Below, piece by piece: positions 17,384 to 26,353 of a DNA stretch of 64,000 nucleotides. Every line of letters begins with the position of its first letter. Positions within the stretch are counted from its first letter, which is position 1. Both the position numbers and the translations under genes were made by a program. Below the pieces are notes generated by a model. The model saw nothing but the letters and a program-made list of their open reading frames with translations. It searched no databases and was not told the origin of the DNA. Where the stretch lies: positions 55,618 through 119,617 of the forward strand of contig MKRX01000001.1 of NCBI GenBank assembly GCA_001898035.1. Reading direction: 5' to 3'. The DNA is from Armatimonadetes bacterium 55-13 (GTDB lineage: Bacteria; Armatimonadota; Fimbriimonadia; Fimbriimonadales; Fimbriimonadaceae).

Positions 17384-18114
17384 TCAAGGCAATTGGTTGG
17401 ATCTCGACGCTTGGCCTGGCGACGGCGGGAACGGTGGCGCTGATGAACGCGCCGCGGGAGCATTGCCTGGGGAGTTTCTCCACCTCCTTGGCCAAGCGAT
17501 CCAAATCGCAACGGCACAACGCATTGCTGTCGGTTCGGGAAATCGATGGCGCGGTAATTGGACCGGGGGAGACGTTCTCCTTTAACAAGCATGTGGGGTC
17601 GTTCTCGAAAGATGGTGGGTACCGGAAGGCGCCGGTCAGCTACAACGGGCAACTTATCGATAGTTTCGGAGGAGGCGTGTGTCAGACGTCGACAACGACG
17701 TATAACGCGGCCCTTCTGTCAGGCATGGAGATCGTCGAGCGGAATCGGCATCGGTTCTCGCCCAGTTATGTTTTGCCGGGACGAGATGCGGCGGTGGCTT
17801 ATTGGTCGATCGATCTCAAATTCAGAAATCCCTATTCCTTCCCGGTCAAGGTGAAGGCGGCGATCGACGGAGATCAACTGAAGGTTGGAGTCTATGGCGC
17901 CGGCGAGGGAAAAGAATGTCGGATCGTAACCGACTTGCGGCAGGTTCGCCAACCTTCCACTTTCGAAATTGGCGACCGTCGAGCGGCGGGGCGGATGCGG
18001 AACACGGGGAAGCAGGGCTACTTCGTGCAGATCTACCGGATCGCGGATGGGCAGAAGGAGTTAATCAGCAGCGACAACTATCCGGTCATGGATAAGGTGG
18101 TGGATAGACGCTAA
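17380..18114 (+). CDS. VanW family protein
   Basis: The 244-residue protein has an N-terminal hydrophobic segment (about 4-22) and a VanW domain with its hallmark residues: IGPGETFSFNKHVG, then GGYRKAPVS, and SFGGGVCQTSTTTYNAALL near 92-110, followed by HRFSPSYVLPGRDAAVAYW. VanW occurs in some vancomycin-resistance clusters and in many envelope proteins; its biochemical role is not established. The ATG overlaps the macroglobulin stop (ATGA). The single Cys in GVCQT is invariant in the family. An export role at the cell wall is inferred from the signal segment and the neighbours. There are no vanHAX genes, so resistance should not be assumed. Confidence 0.9.
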   Translation: MIKAIGWISTLGLATAGTVALMNAPREHCLGSFSTSLAKRSKSQRHNALLSVREIDGAVIGPGETFSFNKHVGSFSKDGGYRKAPVSYNGQLIDSFGGGVCQTSTTTYNAALLSGMEIVERNRHRFSPSYVLPGRDAAVAYWSIDLKFRNPYSFPVKVKAAIDGDQLKVGVYGAGEGKECRIVTDLRQVRQPSTFEIGDRRAAGRMRNTGKQGYFVQIYRIADGQKELISSDNYPVMDKVVDRR

Positions 18115-18134
18115 GGGCGTGTATCCTAACGCGC

Positions 18135-18620
18135 ATGCGTCGCCTTGCGATCTATCCGGGTTCGTTCGATCCGCCGACCTTGGGGCATTTGGATGTAGCC
18201 GAGCGGGCGGCACAGTTGTTTGACGAAGTTATCGTTGCGGTGGGAGTGAACTCGGCGAAGAGTCCATTTCTCACCGACGAAGAGCGAGTCGACTGCTTGA
18301 AGGAGTGTGTGAAACACCTGCCGAACGTCTCGGTGGACTCTTTCTCTGGCTTATTGGTGGATTACGTCCGGTCTAAGAGTGCACGGTCGGTTGTGAGGGG
18401 GCTTCGGGCAACCGCCGACTTCGAGTATGAGTTCCAGATGGCGATGGTGAATCGTCGTCTGGCGAGCGAAGTGGAGACGGTGTTCTTCATGACGAAGTGG
18501 GAGTACAACTACTTGACGAGCAGCATCGTTCGAGAGGTGGCGACGTTGGGTGGCGACTTCGAGACTTTGGTGCCGGGACCCGTGGCGGAGGTTATCCACC
18601 GAACATTGCGGAAAAGATAG
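18135..18620 (+). CDS. coaD: Phosphopantetheine adenylyltransferase
   Basis: The 161-residue cytoplasmic enzyme transfers AMP from ATP to 4'-phosphopantetheine, giving dephospho-CoA in CoA synthesis. The nucleotidyltransferase motif GSFDPPTLGHLD (9-20, TxGH) is present, with VRGLRATADFEYEFQMA in the middle and YNYLTSSIVRE near the C-terminus, the ISSTxxR-type motif. Length is standard. It begins 20 bases after vanW and is followed closely by a coiled-coil protein gene that also accompanies coaD in several Gram-positive lineages. Confidence 0.97.
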   Translation: MRRLAIYPGSFDPPTLGHLDVAERAAQLFDEVIVAVGVNSAKSPFLTDEERVDCLKECVKHLPNVSVDSFSGLLVDYVRSKSARSVVRGLRATADFEYEFQMAMVNRRLASEVETVFFMTKWEYNYLTSSIVREVATLGGDFETLVPGPVAEVIHRTLRKR

Positions 18621-18700
18621 TGGATAAGTTTTAGGTTCAAAAGAGGCACTCTCATGCCACAATGGAGGCCGTAATCCCGTTTTTTGCGAATTCGACGAGC

Positions 18701-19252
18701 ATGGATATTTTACGACTACTCGACCAACTTCACGAACTGACCATTGAGCGTCCTCGTCCGATCATGGGCAAACTGACCTGGGGTCTGGATAAGGACGAGG
18801 TCGGGATGCAGATTGCGAAGGTCCGCGCTTCTCTTCCGAGCGAAGTGAAACAGGCGGCGGCTACCGTACGGGAATCTGACCGAATCGTCGAGAGCGCTCG
18901 GGAAGACGCTTCGATGACGATGGAAAGCGCAAAGAAGGAAGCGGATCGGATCATTGCGGAGGCCAAGGTAGAAGCAGAGCGACTTTTGGAGCATGCGCGG
19001 CTTCAGCAACAGCAGATGCTTTCCGAGAGCGAGATTTTGAAACTCTCCAAGGCGCAGAGCGAAGAGATTCGCAACGCGGCGGATCGAGACGCCGTGGGAA
19101 TGCGGCGGGGTGCTGAGAAGTATGCGTTGGACGTGCTGGGGCAGCTCGAGGGTGTGGTCGGCAAGGTCATGACCACGATCGAGCGAGGCAAGCAGGAGAT
19201 GGAGCGCAACGAAACGGCGGCCGTTACTCCACGCGAAAAGGCACGCGCTTAA
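18701..19252 (+). CDS. Coiled-coil protein, ATP-synthase-B-like, downstream of coaD
   Basis: The frame is open from ATG 18662, but the family-like start is MDILRLLDQLHELTIERPRP at 18701, so I use that (183 residues). The N-terminal module resembles a small domain found before SLP-E-K-A in proteins annotated as V-type ATPase subunit H-like or DivIVA-like. It is followed by a long Ala/Glu/Arg-rich coiled coil (about 50-160) with repeats such as ESAREDA, ESAKKEADRIIAEAK. No membrane helix is seen. Neither start has a convincing ribosome site. The role is unknown; proximity to coaD is recurrent in other phyla but not explained. Confidence 0.75.
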   Translation: MDILRLLDQLHELTIERPRPIMGKLTWGLDKDEVGMQIAKVRASLPSEVKQAAATVRESDRIVESAREDASMTMESAKKEADRIIAEAKVEAERLLEHARLQQQQMLSESEILKLSKAQSEEIRNAADRDAVGMRRGAEKYALDVLGQLEGVVGKVMTTIERGKQEMERNETAAVTPREKARA

Positions 19253-19293
19253 CCTTTACGGCGAGGGCAGGCAACGCCAATGTCCTCATAAAC

Positions 19294-19323
19294 TTGCTTG
19301 TCATGCTCGTAGTGCATTACATT
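19294..19323 (+). promoter_or_regulatory. Possible sigma-70-type promoter for lipoprotein gene
   Basis: TTGCTT (19294-19299) and TACATT (19318-19323) are separated by 18 bases and lie about 20 bases before a strong AGGAGG-type ribosome site and the start at 19344. The fit to consensus is moderate. Confidence 0.35.
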
Positions 19324-19343
19324 GTGGGGGATTAGGAGGATGT

Positions 19344-20051
19344 ATGCACAAAATTTTACCGATGGCGCTCATCGCCATCTTAGCTATTGGCTGTAAAGGT
19401 GGAGAGTCGACGATGTCGACTTCCGGAGGGGGCGCGGCAAGTCCGGACGCAACCTATACGCTCAAGTTCGCGCCCAAGGAAGGCGAGAAGCGTAGCTATG
19501 AGATGACCATGGTGGGCGGTCCCGTGGACATTAAGCTGGGCATGAACATGGAGTGCACCAAGGTCGATGGCGACAAAGCCACGATGGTCTCCACCTACGA
19601 CAACGTGGACATGAAGATTCAAGGCAAGCCTGCGCCCGCACAGGCAACGGAAATGCTCAAGTCCATGAAAGTCACGCAGACCATGGATTCCACCGGAAAG
19701 ACCATCGACACCAAAGTGGAAGGCGGGATGGGAGGCAACGAGGGCGCGCCCGAAATGAATGGGATGGCTCTTCCCGCTAAGCCGGTCAAAATTGGCGATA
19801 CCTGGGATGGAGAAACGAAGGTTTCCGGTCAAACGGTTAAGGCTCACTACAAGCTCACGGCGGTCGATGGCAACATCGCGACCTTGGAAGTCACCATGGA
19901 CGGATTGCCGGGCGGAGCAACTTTGGATGGTCCGATGATCTCGAAGATCGATCTGAACAATGGGATGACCGAGAGCATGGACATGAAGATGAAAGAGAAG
20001 AGTCCTGACGGTAAAGAGAACGTCATGGCTATCTCCATGAAGAAGAAGTAA
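19344..20051 (+). CDS. Lipoprotein of unknown function (DUF6263-like)
   Basis: The 235-residue product has a lipoprotein signal MHKILPMALIAILAIGC with the lipid-attachment Cys at 17. The mature part begins with a Gly/Ser linker and then shows a pattern of amphipathic beta strands (YTLKFAPKEGEKRSYEMTM and similar) rich in Met and Lys, ending in MKKK. The layout (EGxxxxYxM start, KIGDTWDG mid-motif) resembles DUF6263-type proteins seen in Planctomycetota and relatives, but the assignment is tentative. The ribosome site TTAGGAGGA is three bases before ATG. A terminator follows, so it is probably a single-gene unit. Confidence 0.8.
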   Translation: MHKILPMALIAILAIGCKGGESTMSTSGGGAASPDATYTLKFAPKEGEKRSYEMTMVGGPVDIKLGMNMECTKVDGDKATMVSTYDNVDMKIQGKPAPAQATEMLKSMKVTQTMDSTGKTIDTKVEGGMGGNEGAPEMNGMALPAKPVKIGDTWDGETKVSGQTVKAHYKLTAVDGNIATLEVTMDGLPGGATLDGPMISKIDLNNGMTESMDMKMKEKSPDGKENVMAISMKKK

Positions 20052-20069
20052 CTTCGGAAATAGGACTCT

Positions 20070-20102
20070 GAAGGGCCGGGTTCAGTTTGAGCCTGGCCTT
20101 TT
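20070..20102 (+). terminator. Rho-independent terminator
   Basis: A 14-bp stem (20070-20083 with 20089-20102) allowing G-U pairs, with a 5-nt loop, ends in a T run. It lies 18 bases after the lipoprotein stop. Confidence 0.75.
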
Positions 20103-20246
20103 GCATTTTGGCCGGACATCGCTTTCGCAATGCCGGCCCTGTGGTTGTTGGTTGTTGGGAGCAGTCAATGAAGTCGCAAGGCAAGAGACTTGGGGCGCTT
20201 TGGTTAAGTTGTGTGGGAGTAACCGCGCCCCTCATCCCTTGCTTTA

Positions 20247-22193
20247 TTAGGCGGCCAACCTGAGGTTGCTCTGCGCCTTGGTGTCGGATTCGACGGTGAA
20301 CCTCGAGATGAGCGATTGAAGCTCTTGGCTCATCTGGCTCATTTCGGTGGCGGCCGCTCCGACCTCCTCGATGCTGGAATTGAGCTGCTCGGCTCCCGCG
20401 GCGGACTCTTGGCTGATGGCGGCTACGTTCGTGATCGAGTGGACAACACGTTCGGTACCGGTTGCCATCTCTTGAGTCATGGCGAGGCTCTCGTTGGCGG
20501 TTTCCGCCATCGATTCCATGGATGCGGCGGCCTGTTGAGTCAAGGCGGCGACGGCTTCGGTACGGGCGGCGACCTGCCGGGCCGCGTCGAGGATTTGGCT
20601 GAGGGACTGACCCGCTTGCTCGCTTTGGCGGGTGCCAGCTTCCACTTCTTGGTTGGTTTCCTTGATGGCTAAGACGGTCTCATTAACGGTTGCGGTGACC
20701 GAACCGATCATCGTGGAGATTTGCTTGGTCGACGAAGCGGCTTGCTCGGCCAGTTTGCGAACTTCCTCCGCGACGACAGCGAAACCTCGGCCGTGCTCTC
20801 CCGCTCTTGCGGCTTCGATGGCCGCATTGAGGGCGAGGAGGTTCGTTTGCTCGGCGATCTGTTCGATGGACTGAACGATCTGGCCGATCATCTGACCATG
20901 TTCGTCAAGTTGCTTGACCATCTGGGCAGAGAACTCAACTTTCGTTTTGAGGCGTTCAATGGCGTTCACAGTTTCTTTCACGGCCGCATCGCCTTGGGTT
21001 GCCAGCGAGTCCATTTGTTGAGCGGATGCGGCTACCTCGGCGATACCGGATGCTGCCTGCTTCATGGATTGCCCGACTTCCTTCGCCATGTGGCTTTGGG
21101 ACTGACTGCTTTGGGCCACGTTTTGAACATGCGCCGAGAGTTGTTCCATGACGGCGGCCGCTTCGCTAGCACTTCCTGCTAACTTCTGGCTCCCGAGGGC
21201 GATTTCCGAGGCGGCAGCGCTACTTTCTTCGGCGGCAGAGGCGAGGCTCTGGCTGGTCGAGGCCACAGAGGTCGAGCCATCGGCAACGGTTCCAACCAGG
21301 CTGCTCAGCGATTCGCGGGCAGAGTTGTAAGAACCGATCGCTTCGCCGACCATGGCGAGCATTGAGTTAAAGTTCTGGCCCATGAGTCCAAGCTCGTCTT
21401 TCGAGTCGACGAGAACTGGTTCGGTAGAGAATTCGGCGGGGACGGTGAGGTTGCCTTCCGCGAGGGCGCCGAGTCCGGCAGTGAGTTGAGGCACGCATTT
21501 TGCGCTTAGCGACGTCATGCCGGTGGAAACGGAAGCGATGGCCTTTACGATCACTCGGGTCATGAAGAGAGCGAATACGATTCCGACGATCGCGGCGATG
21601 GACGAGGCGGAGAGAACCAGTTTTGAGGCCGTTCCGGCAGCATTATCGGCTTTGTCAACCATTTGGGCCGAATCTTTTTTGTTCCACTGGAGAATGGCAT
21701 CGATTGCAGGTCGGACTTTTCCCGTGAAAACGCCCGACATGTGTTTCTCCATGAGAGCGAATCCCGCAGCGCCCTCAGCCTTTAACATTTCGGCCTTGCG
21801 CGTTTGCCAGGTGGATTTGTATTCGTCCCACGCAGTCTGGAGCTTTTGGTAGTTTTGTCGGTCTTCGTCCGTTTCGATGAGCTTTTCGTAGTTCTTGAGC
21901 CCGGTATCGGCCGCGTCAAGGTTATCTTGGACGTCTTTAGCCAATTCGACGGCTTTTTCGCCGCCGGTGCTTGCCACACGGAACTGCACGATGCGCGCCT
22001 GCTTACTGGCATCGATGAACTCTGTGAGGGCGGTAAGGCCGCCAAGAGCGTCATCGGACAGGGCATGAATTTCGTTCTTTAGTTTTGACACGCTTGAAAG
22101 AGCAGAGAGTGCGATGACGCCCATCAACGCCAAGCACAGGCCGAACCCGATCCCGAGTTTGAGGCCTATTTTTAAGTTGTGAAACCATTTCAT
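20247..22193 (-). CDS. Methyl-accepting chemotaxis protein
   Basis: The 648-residue chemoreceptor has a first membrane helix (about 10-32), a periplasmic helical sensor of four-helix-bundle type (about 33-190), a second membrane helix (about 192-215), a linker (about 216-290) where a canonical HAMP domain is not obvious, and a long cytoplasmic signalling coiled coil. The highly conserved tip [23 protein letters not shown] is intact, which is the site of CheA/CheW contact. Gln/Glu pairs in the flanking helices are likely methylation sites. No che genes are in the window, so it is an orphan receptor. It is transcribed divergently from the HTH-kinase-like gene across a 433-base gap. Confidence 0.93.
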   Translation of the reverse strand: MKWFHNLKIGLKLGIGFGLCLALMGVIALSALSSVSKLKNEIHALSDDALGGLTALTEFIDASKQARIVQFRVASTGGEKAVELAKDVQDNLDAADTGLKNYEKLIETDEDRQNYQKLQTAWDEYKSTWQTRKAEMLKAEGAAGFALMEKHMSGVFTGKVRPAIDAILQWNKKDSAQMVDKADNAAGTASKLVLSASSIAAIVGIVFALFMTRVIVKAIASVSTGMTSLSAKCVPQLTAGLGALAEGNLTVPAEFSTEPVLVDSKDELGLMGQNFNSMLAMVGEAIGSYNSARESLSSLVGTVADGSTSVASTSQSLASAAEESSAAASEIALGSQKLAGSASEAAAVMEQLSAHVQNVAQSSQSQSHMAKEVGQSMKQAASGIAEVAASAQQMDSLATQGDAAVKETVNAIERLKTKVEFSAQMVKQLDEHGQMIGQIVQSIEQIAEQTNLLALNAAIEAARAGEHGRGFAVVAEEVRKLAEQAASSTKQISTMIGSVTATVNETVLAIKETNQEVEAGTRQSEQAGQSLSQILDAARQVAARTEAVAALTQQAAASMESMAETANESLAMTQEMATGTERVVHSITNVAAISQESAAGAEQLNSSIEEVGAAATEMSQMSQELQSLISRFTVESDTKAQSNLRLAA

Positions 22194-22626
22194 TTTCGAT
22201 CATCACCTAGTCAGCCGACTTACGCTGGGTACGGCTCTACACTGGCAATTCTCGGGGGATGGGCGTAGGCAAGTATCCTGTCTTCTATGTACATAGATTG
22301 ATGGATAAGCACACTCAAGAGCAGGGCGAAAATTGAACTTTAAGCCGAATCAATGGTCTGCGCTCGGTAGTGTTTGTTGTCCCCGGATTTGTGCAAGTTC
22401 GGCGGAGCTGGAGGTAGTTCGACCTGTTTGCACATAAATGATTAAGAGTCAGACCATCGATTCGCTTACTCACAGTTCCTAAAACTCACTGCGAGGCGGC
22501 AACCTATGATCTATGATTTAACTTTCGTTTCAAATTCATATACTAAACGGGAAAATTGGCAGAATAGCCGCAATTGTCGGTTAGATTTCTCAACCCAGTT
22601 ACTGAGGATGGGGGCTCGAAATTGCG
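22194..22626. promoter_or_regulatory. Divergent regulatory region between chemoreceptor and HTH-kinase gene
   Basis: This 433-base gap holds no convincing gene. It contains a perfect 14-bp palindrome TCTATGTACATAGA at 22284-22297 and a tandem 7-mer CTATGAT at 22504-22517. A TATACT box at 22539-22544 could be the -10 element of the rightward gene, although no good -35 is visible. The region becomes A/T-rich towards the rightward gene. The palindrome is a candidate operator, perhaps for the LuxR-type protein encoded next to it. Confidence 0.45.
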
Positions 22627-23868
22627 ATGTTTAATCTTTGCAACTCCGAAGGGAGCAAGGCGCTTTCGAAGTTAGCGACTCGTGAAACGCAACTTACTTT
22701 GCTCGCGTGTGGAGGGCACACGGACAAAGAGATTGCAAAGTCGCTAGGTATCCGGATAGGCACTGTCATAACGTTATGGGCGGCAATACGAGGAAAGCTT
22801 GGAATCAGCTCTCGTGCGGCGGCGGTGGCGGCGATGGGCTGGGCGGTGGCGAAGATGGAAGCTCGTTACGTGCCGGAGTTGGAACATGTCTTCGTGGCCG
22901 ACAAAGGCGAGTCGGCGGCGGTAGTGGTTCTCAATCGTCACCAAGTAGTTTTGATGTGCAATCCGATCGCGGCCTCTGTATTCGAAACTCAACCGGGTTT
23001 GTCGTTCGACCGGTCTCCGATTATTCAAGCGGCAGAGACTCCTTTGCCATGGATTCGAACGGGCCCCGATGTGTACCAGGAAGGGGTGATTCGGGTTTCA
23101 TTTCCTGGGGGTCGGGCGCGGGCATTTATGGTTAGGTGTCGCTTTGAAACGGATGGCGTATTTGGCGAAATCGCTATTGTGACCATCGTTCCGGCGGGCA
23201 TTGGAACCCCGACCGAGCTGTCTTGGTCCGGCAAAGAAGAAGGAGGTGGAGCGGATTTGCTCCAACAGATGACAATGCGAGCGGTTGTTTTTCACGCTCA
23301 AGAACTCCTTGATCGTCACAGTGGCGAACTGGGATCGGAGGGAAAGCGGGTGCTAGATCGTCTCCGTTCTCAGGCGATACGGCTGGCGGAAGGATTGGCG
23401 GGGCAGGCGGCGATCTTCGGGAGAACTCACCTCAGCGTGGCACTTGAGGAGGCGATGGCGATTTGCCACCTAAGTCTGACTCGAATTGAGATGGAAGATG
23501 CCGAATTTGAGGGCAATGTCGGGGAACTGCGAACATGTTTGGTGAGCCTGATAGGAAACGCGGAAGCGCTAAGCAATGGGCGAGAGATCAGGGTTCTAGG
23601 TGAAAAATTCGATCAACGGTACCGGCTAATATTCGCGTGTTCGGGAACTCGGATCGATCTGGGAGCGCTCTCGTCGCAGTTCAGGGAGTTCGATGCCTTT
23701 GGTCATCCGGGGCGGGGTGGGGGCCTGGGCTTGGCTTCCTTTGGGCGAGCCGCCGCACGTTTGGGCGCGTTCCTCATTCCCACAGCCAGTCCTTCGTCTG
23801 GATTTGAACTCATTTTCGATATACCTATTCGGCCGCCTTGCAGCGTTTGCGGTCAAGAACGAGAATAG
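22627..23868 (+). CDS. LuxR-type HTH fused to sensor and degenerate histidine-kinase-like module
   Basis: The 413-residue protein begins with a LuxR/GerE-like helix-turn-helix (about 14-66: LATRETQLTLLACGGHTDKEIAKSLGIRIGTV). A region at about 85-190 has a PAS-like beginning (AVVVLNRHQVVLMCNPIAASVFE). The C-terminal half looks like a histidine kinase: a helical region with FHAQELLDRH near 225, an N-box-like LVSLIGNAEALSNG near 305, and a G-rich GHPGRGGGLGLASFGRAAARLGA near 360-382. The D-box is not clear, so ATP binding may be lost or altered. DNA binding and kinase-like parts in one chain are unusual. No receiver-domain gene is adjacent. The call for the HTH is firm; that for the ATPase part is moderate. 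Confidence 0.7.
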   Translation: MFNLCNSEGSKALSKLATRETQLTLLACGGHTDKEIAKSLGIRIGTVITLWAAIRGKLGISSRAAAVAAMGWAVAKMEARYVPELEHVFVADKGESAAVVVLNRHQVVLMCNPIAASVFETQPGLSFDRSPIIQAAETPLPWIRTGPDVYQEGVIRVSFPGGRARAFMVRCRFETDGVFGEIAIVTIVPAGIGTPTELSWSGKEEGGGADLLQQMTMRAVVFHAQELLDRHSGELGSEGKRVLDRLRSQAIRLAEGLAGQAAIFGRTHLSVALEEAMAICHLSLTRIEMEDAEFEGNVGELRTCLVSLIGNAEALSNGREIRVLGEKFDQRYRLIFACSGTRIDLGALSSQFREFDAFGHPGRGGGLGLASFGRAAARLGAFLIPTASPSSGFELIFDIPIRPPCSVCGQERE

Positions 23869-23893
23869 GCCTCCAGGTTCGAATGAATTTTGA

Positions 23894-23922
23894 TTGACCC
23901 GTATATCAATCTGTCGTACAAT
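23894..23922 (+). promoter_or_regulatory. Sigma-70-type promoter for the sugar ABC operon with embedded inverted repeat
   Basis: TTGACC (23894-23899) and TACAAT (23917-23922) are separated by exactly 17 bases, the best promoter match in the window, 28 bases before ATG 23951. A short inverted repeat GATTGA / TCAATC (23892-23897 with 23906-23911) covers the -35 box and could bind a repressor. Confidence 0.7.
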
Positions 23923-23950
23923 GCGATTTGACGCTATGTCGCGTTAAATC

Positions 23951-26353
23951 ATGGAACGCCGAAGGACGATCTTCGCTCGCTGCCTACTCGCTTTGGGTAT
24001 GGCCATTTCAACGGGTTTGGCCAGTGCCAAAGACGTTACGCTCCGCTTTACGGTTTGGGATGGCGATGAATCGCTGAAGATCCTCCGTCAGCTCTGTCGC
24101 CGGTTCGAGGAGGAGAACCCAGGCATCAAGGTTAAGCTCGAGAACTTTGAGTTCACCTTGTATCACCAGAAAATGCTGGTGACCTATGCCGGGAATGCCG
24201 CGCCAGATGTGGCGATGATGGACATGGGGCACTTTCAGGCCCTGGCCAAGCGGCACGCCTTGCTTCCCCTGAATTCCTTCTTTGAGAAGGAGCCGGGGTT
24301 CAACATTAAGGACTACTACGAGCCAATCGTGGACGCACACTCGCTGGACGGCGAGGTGTACGTTTTGCCGCGCGACATCGCGCCGATGGGCTTGGTCTAT
24401 TACAACAAGAAGATGTTCGATGAGGCGGGGTTGCCTTATCCGGACGGATCCTGGACCTGGGATTTTCATGCTCGACCGGAGCTGAAGAATAAAGACTTTT
24501 TGTGGGTGTGCGAACAGCTCATGAAGAAGGATGCCAAGGGAAAGATTCAGCGTTGGGCGTTCGCGACGGCCTGGCCGGAACTCTTGGCTCGAGACTTCCT
24601 TTACTCCACCGGTGGGAAGCTGGCTGACGACCTTCAGCATCCGACGAAGGTGATGTGGGGGGACGAGAAGGCAATAAGAGCCTATCAGTTCGCCTCCGAC
24701 TTCATGAACAAGCTGAAGTTCATGCCAAACAGCACGGAGACGACGGGGGTCATGATGTCGACCACCCAGCAACTGTTCGCCTCTCAGAAGATCGCGATGT
24801 TTCAGAGCGGGATTTGGGAAGTTCCGAACATGCGCCGGATGCTGAAGCCGGGCTCGAAGGAGTTTTTCGACTGGGACATTACGCTGTTTCCTGCTTATAA
24901 AGACGGGACACGGGCGATGCCAACGGGAGGCTCGGGGTATTCGATTGTGAGTTCGACCCCGCATCCGGAAGAGGCCTGGCGGTTGGTCAAATTTATGGCG
25001 GGGCCGGTGGGGATGGAAGCGATGGCGAAGGCGGGAATTGCTCAGCCTGCGATTCGCTCCCTGGCGCTGACGAAGGACGTCTGGCTTCCGGGGCCGAATA
25101 CGCCGGTGGAGCAGCTCTATCCGCACAGCCGCATCGTGACGGACCGGGCCGTGCCGTTTGTGAAGTTTGATCCTACGGCGGACTATTGGCCGAGCGTTGC
25201 TGAGCGGCTTGGCACCGGGCTGGACTTGCTTTGGAACGGGCAGGACACGGCAAAGAACGTGTTGGGGAACAGTCAAGCGATTGGACAGGAGCGGCTTGAC
25301 ACGATTTTGAAGGAGGAGGATCTTCCTCAATTCAATTGGGTGGTGGGGGTTGGGCTGGGCGTGGCTCTGGTCACGGCGATCTTGCTTTGCATCTATCTAC
25401 CGGAGAAGCACAAGCCTTACACGAACCGGGAGAAGGGCGAAAGCAGGGCGGCTTATAAGTTTCTTTCGCCGTGGCTGATTGGTTTGATCGTGTTTACGGT
25501 TGGTCCGATCATTCTCTCGCTTCTGATGAGCTTCGCAGATTGGGACATGATTCAGCCCGCCAAGTTCCGGGGAATGGGGAACTACTCGGAGGCGCTTAGC
25601 GAGGCGCTGTTCTGGAAGTCGCTGATGGTGACGACCATCTACACGGTGTTTTCGGTGCCGATGGGAATCATCGGGTCGTTGCTCTTGGCGCTTCTGTTGA
25701 ATCAGAAGGTGCGAGGGGTGGCGTTATTCCGCACGATGTACTACATTCCTTCGCTCACCAGTCTGGTGGCGGCCTCGCTGATCTGGAGGAAGGTTTTTAA
25801 CCCGGAAAACGGGCTTTTGAACGCGCTGCTTTATGGCTCGGACGGGCACGGGTGGTTAGGCGCGACGTTGAGTCAGGTGGCAGGGACTCCCGGAAAGCAG
25901 GTGGACTGGTTAGGGACGCCTTCGATGGCTCTTCCGGCCCTGATTCTGATGTCGATTTGGGGGGTAGGCGGCGGAACGGTGATCTTGTTGGCCGGACTGC
26001 AGAACGTTCCCCAACCGGAGTTGGAAGCGGCGACGTTAGACGGGGCCGGGGTTTGGAAGCGGTTCTGGGCGGTGACTTTCCCACGAATCACGCCGACGCT
26101 GTTCTTCTGTTTGGTGACGGGGCTGATTGGGAGCTTCCAGGTGTTCACCCAGTCGTTGGTGATGACGAACGGAGGGCCGAACGATATGACCCGGTTCTTC
26201 ATGTTGCGCATCTACCAGGTGGCGTTTGAGTCGCTTCGGATGGGTTATGCCTCGGCGCTCTCTTGGGTGCTGTTCTTTATCATTTTGTTGGTGACCTTGG
26301 TGCAGTTTCGGGCACAGAGGAAATGGGTTTATTACGAATCGGAGGCTAAATAG
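23951..26353 (+). CDS. ABC sugar importer: solute-binding protein fused to permease (MalE-MalF-like)
   Basis: The 800-residue chain joins two parts. Residues 1-26 are a signal peptide ending at ASA-KD. About 27-450 form a family 1 extracellular binding domain (VTLRFTVWDGDESLKILRQ, PDVAMMDMGHFQALAK, PTGGSGYSIV). A membrane helix at about 463-482 leads to an inner-membrane permease (about 500-800), whose cytoplasmic EAA loop ELEAATLDGAGVWKRFWAVTFP would dock the ATPase. The fusion tethers the binding protein to its own channel. The second permease starts on the next base. No ATP-binding subunit is encoded nearby, so a shared MalK-type ATPase elsewhere is expected. The substrate is a carbohydrate by family, but not further defined. 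Confidence 0.92.
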   Translation: MERRRTIFARCLLALGMAISTGLASAKDVTLRFTVWDGDESLKILRQLCRRFEEENPGIKVKLENFEFTLYHQKMLVTYAGNAAPDVAMMDMGHFQALAKRHALLPLNSFFEKEPGFNIKDYYEPIVDAHSLDGEVYVLPRDIAPMGLVYYNKKMFDEAGLPYPDGSWTWDFHARPELKNKDFLWVCEQLMKKDAKGKIQRWAFATAWPELLARDFLYSTGGKLADDLQHPTKVMWGDEKAIRAYQFASDFMNKLKFMPNSTETTGVMMSTTQQLFASQKIAMFQSGIWEVPNMRRMLKPGSKEFFDWDITLFPAYKDGTRAMPTGGSGYSIVSSTPHPEEAWRLVKFMAGPVGMEAMAKAGIAQPAIRSLALTKDVWLPGPNTPVEQLYPHSRIVTDRAVPFVKFDPTADYWPSVAERLGTGLDLLWNGQDTAKNVLGNSQAIGQERLDTILKEEDLPQFNWVVGVGLGVALVTAILLCIYLPEKHKPYTNREKGESRAAYKFLSPWLIGLIVFTVGPIILSLLMSFADWDMIQPAKFRGMGNYSEALSEALFWKSLMVTTIYTVFSVPMGIIGSLLLALLLNQKVRGVALFRTMYYIPSLTSLVAASLIWRKVFNPENGLLNALLYGSDGHGWLGATLSQVAGTPGKQVDWLGTPSMALPALILMSIWGVGGGTVILLAGLQNVPQPELEAATLDGAGVWKRFWAVTFPRITPTLFFCLVTGLIGSFQVFTQSLVMTNGGPNDMTRFFMLRIYQVAFESLRMGYASALSWVLFFIILLVTLVQFRAQRKWVYYESEAK

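Noticed and set aside
17380-18114. Vancomycin resistance function from the VanW name
   Set aside because: There are no vanHAX or vanRS genes nearby, and VanW domains are common in envelope proteins unrelated to resistance.
24008-25330. 440-codon open frame antisense to the sugar-binding part of the ABC fusion
   Set aside because: The sense frame encodes a complete, recognisable binding protein. The antisense product is rich in Arg, His and Pro and lacks any known domain, as expected from codon bias in a GC-rich gene.
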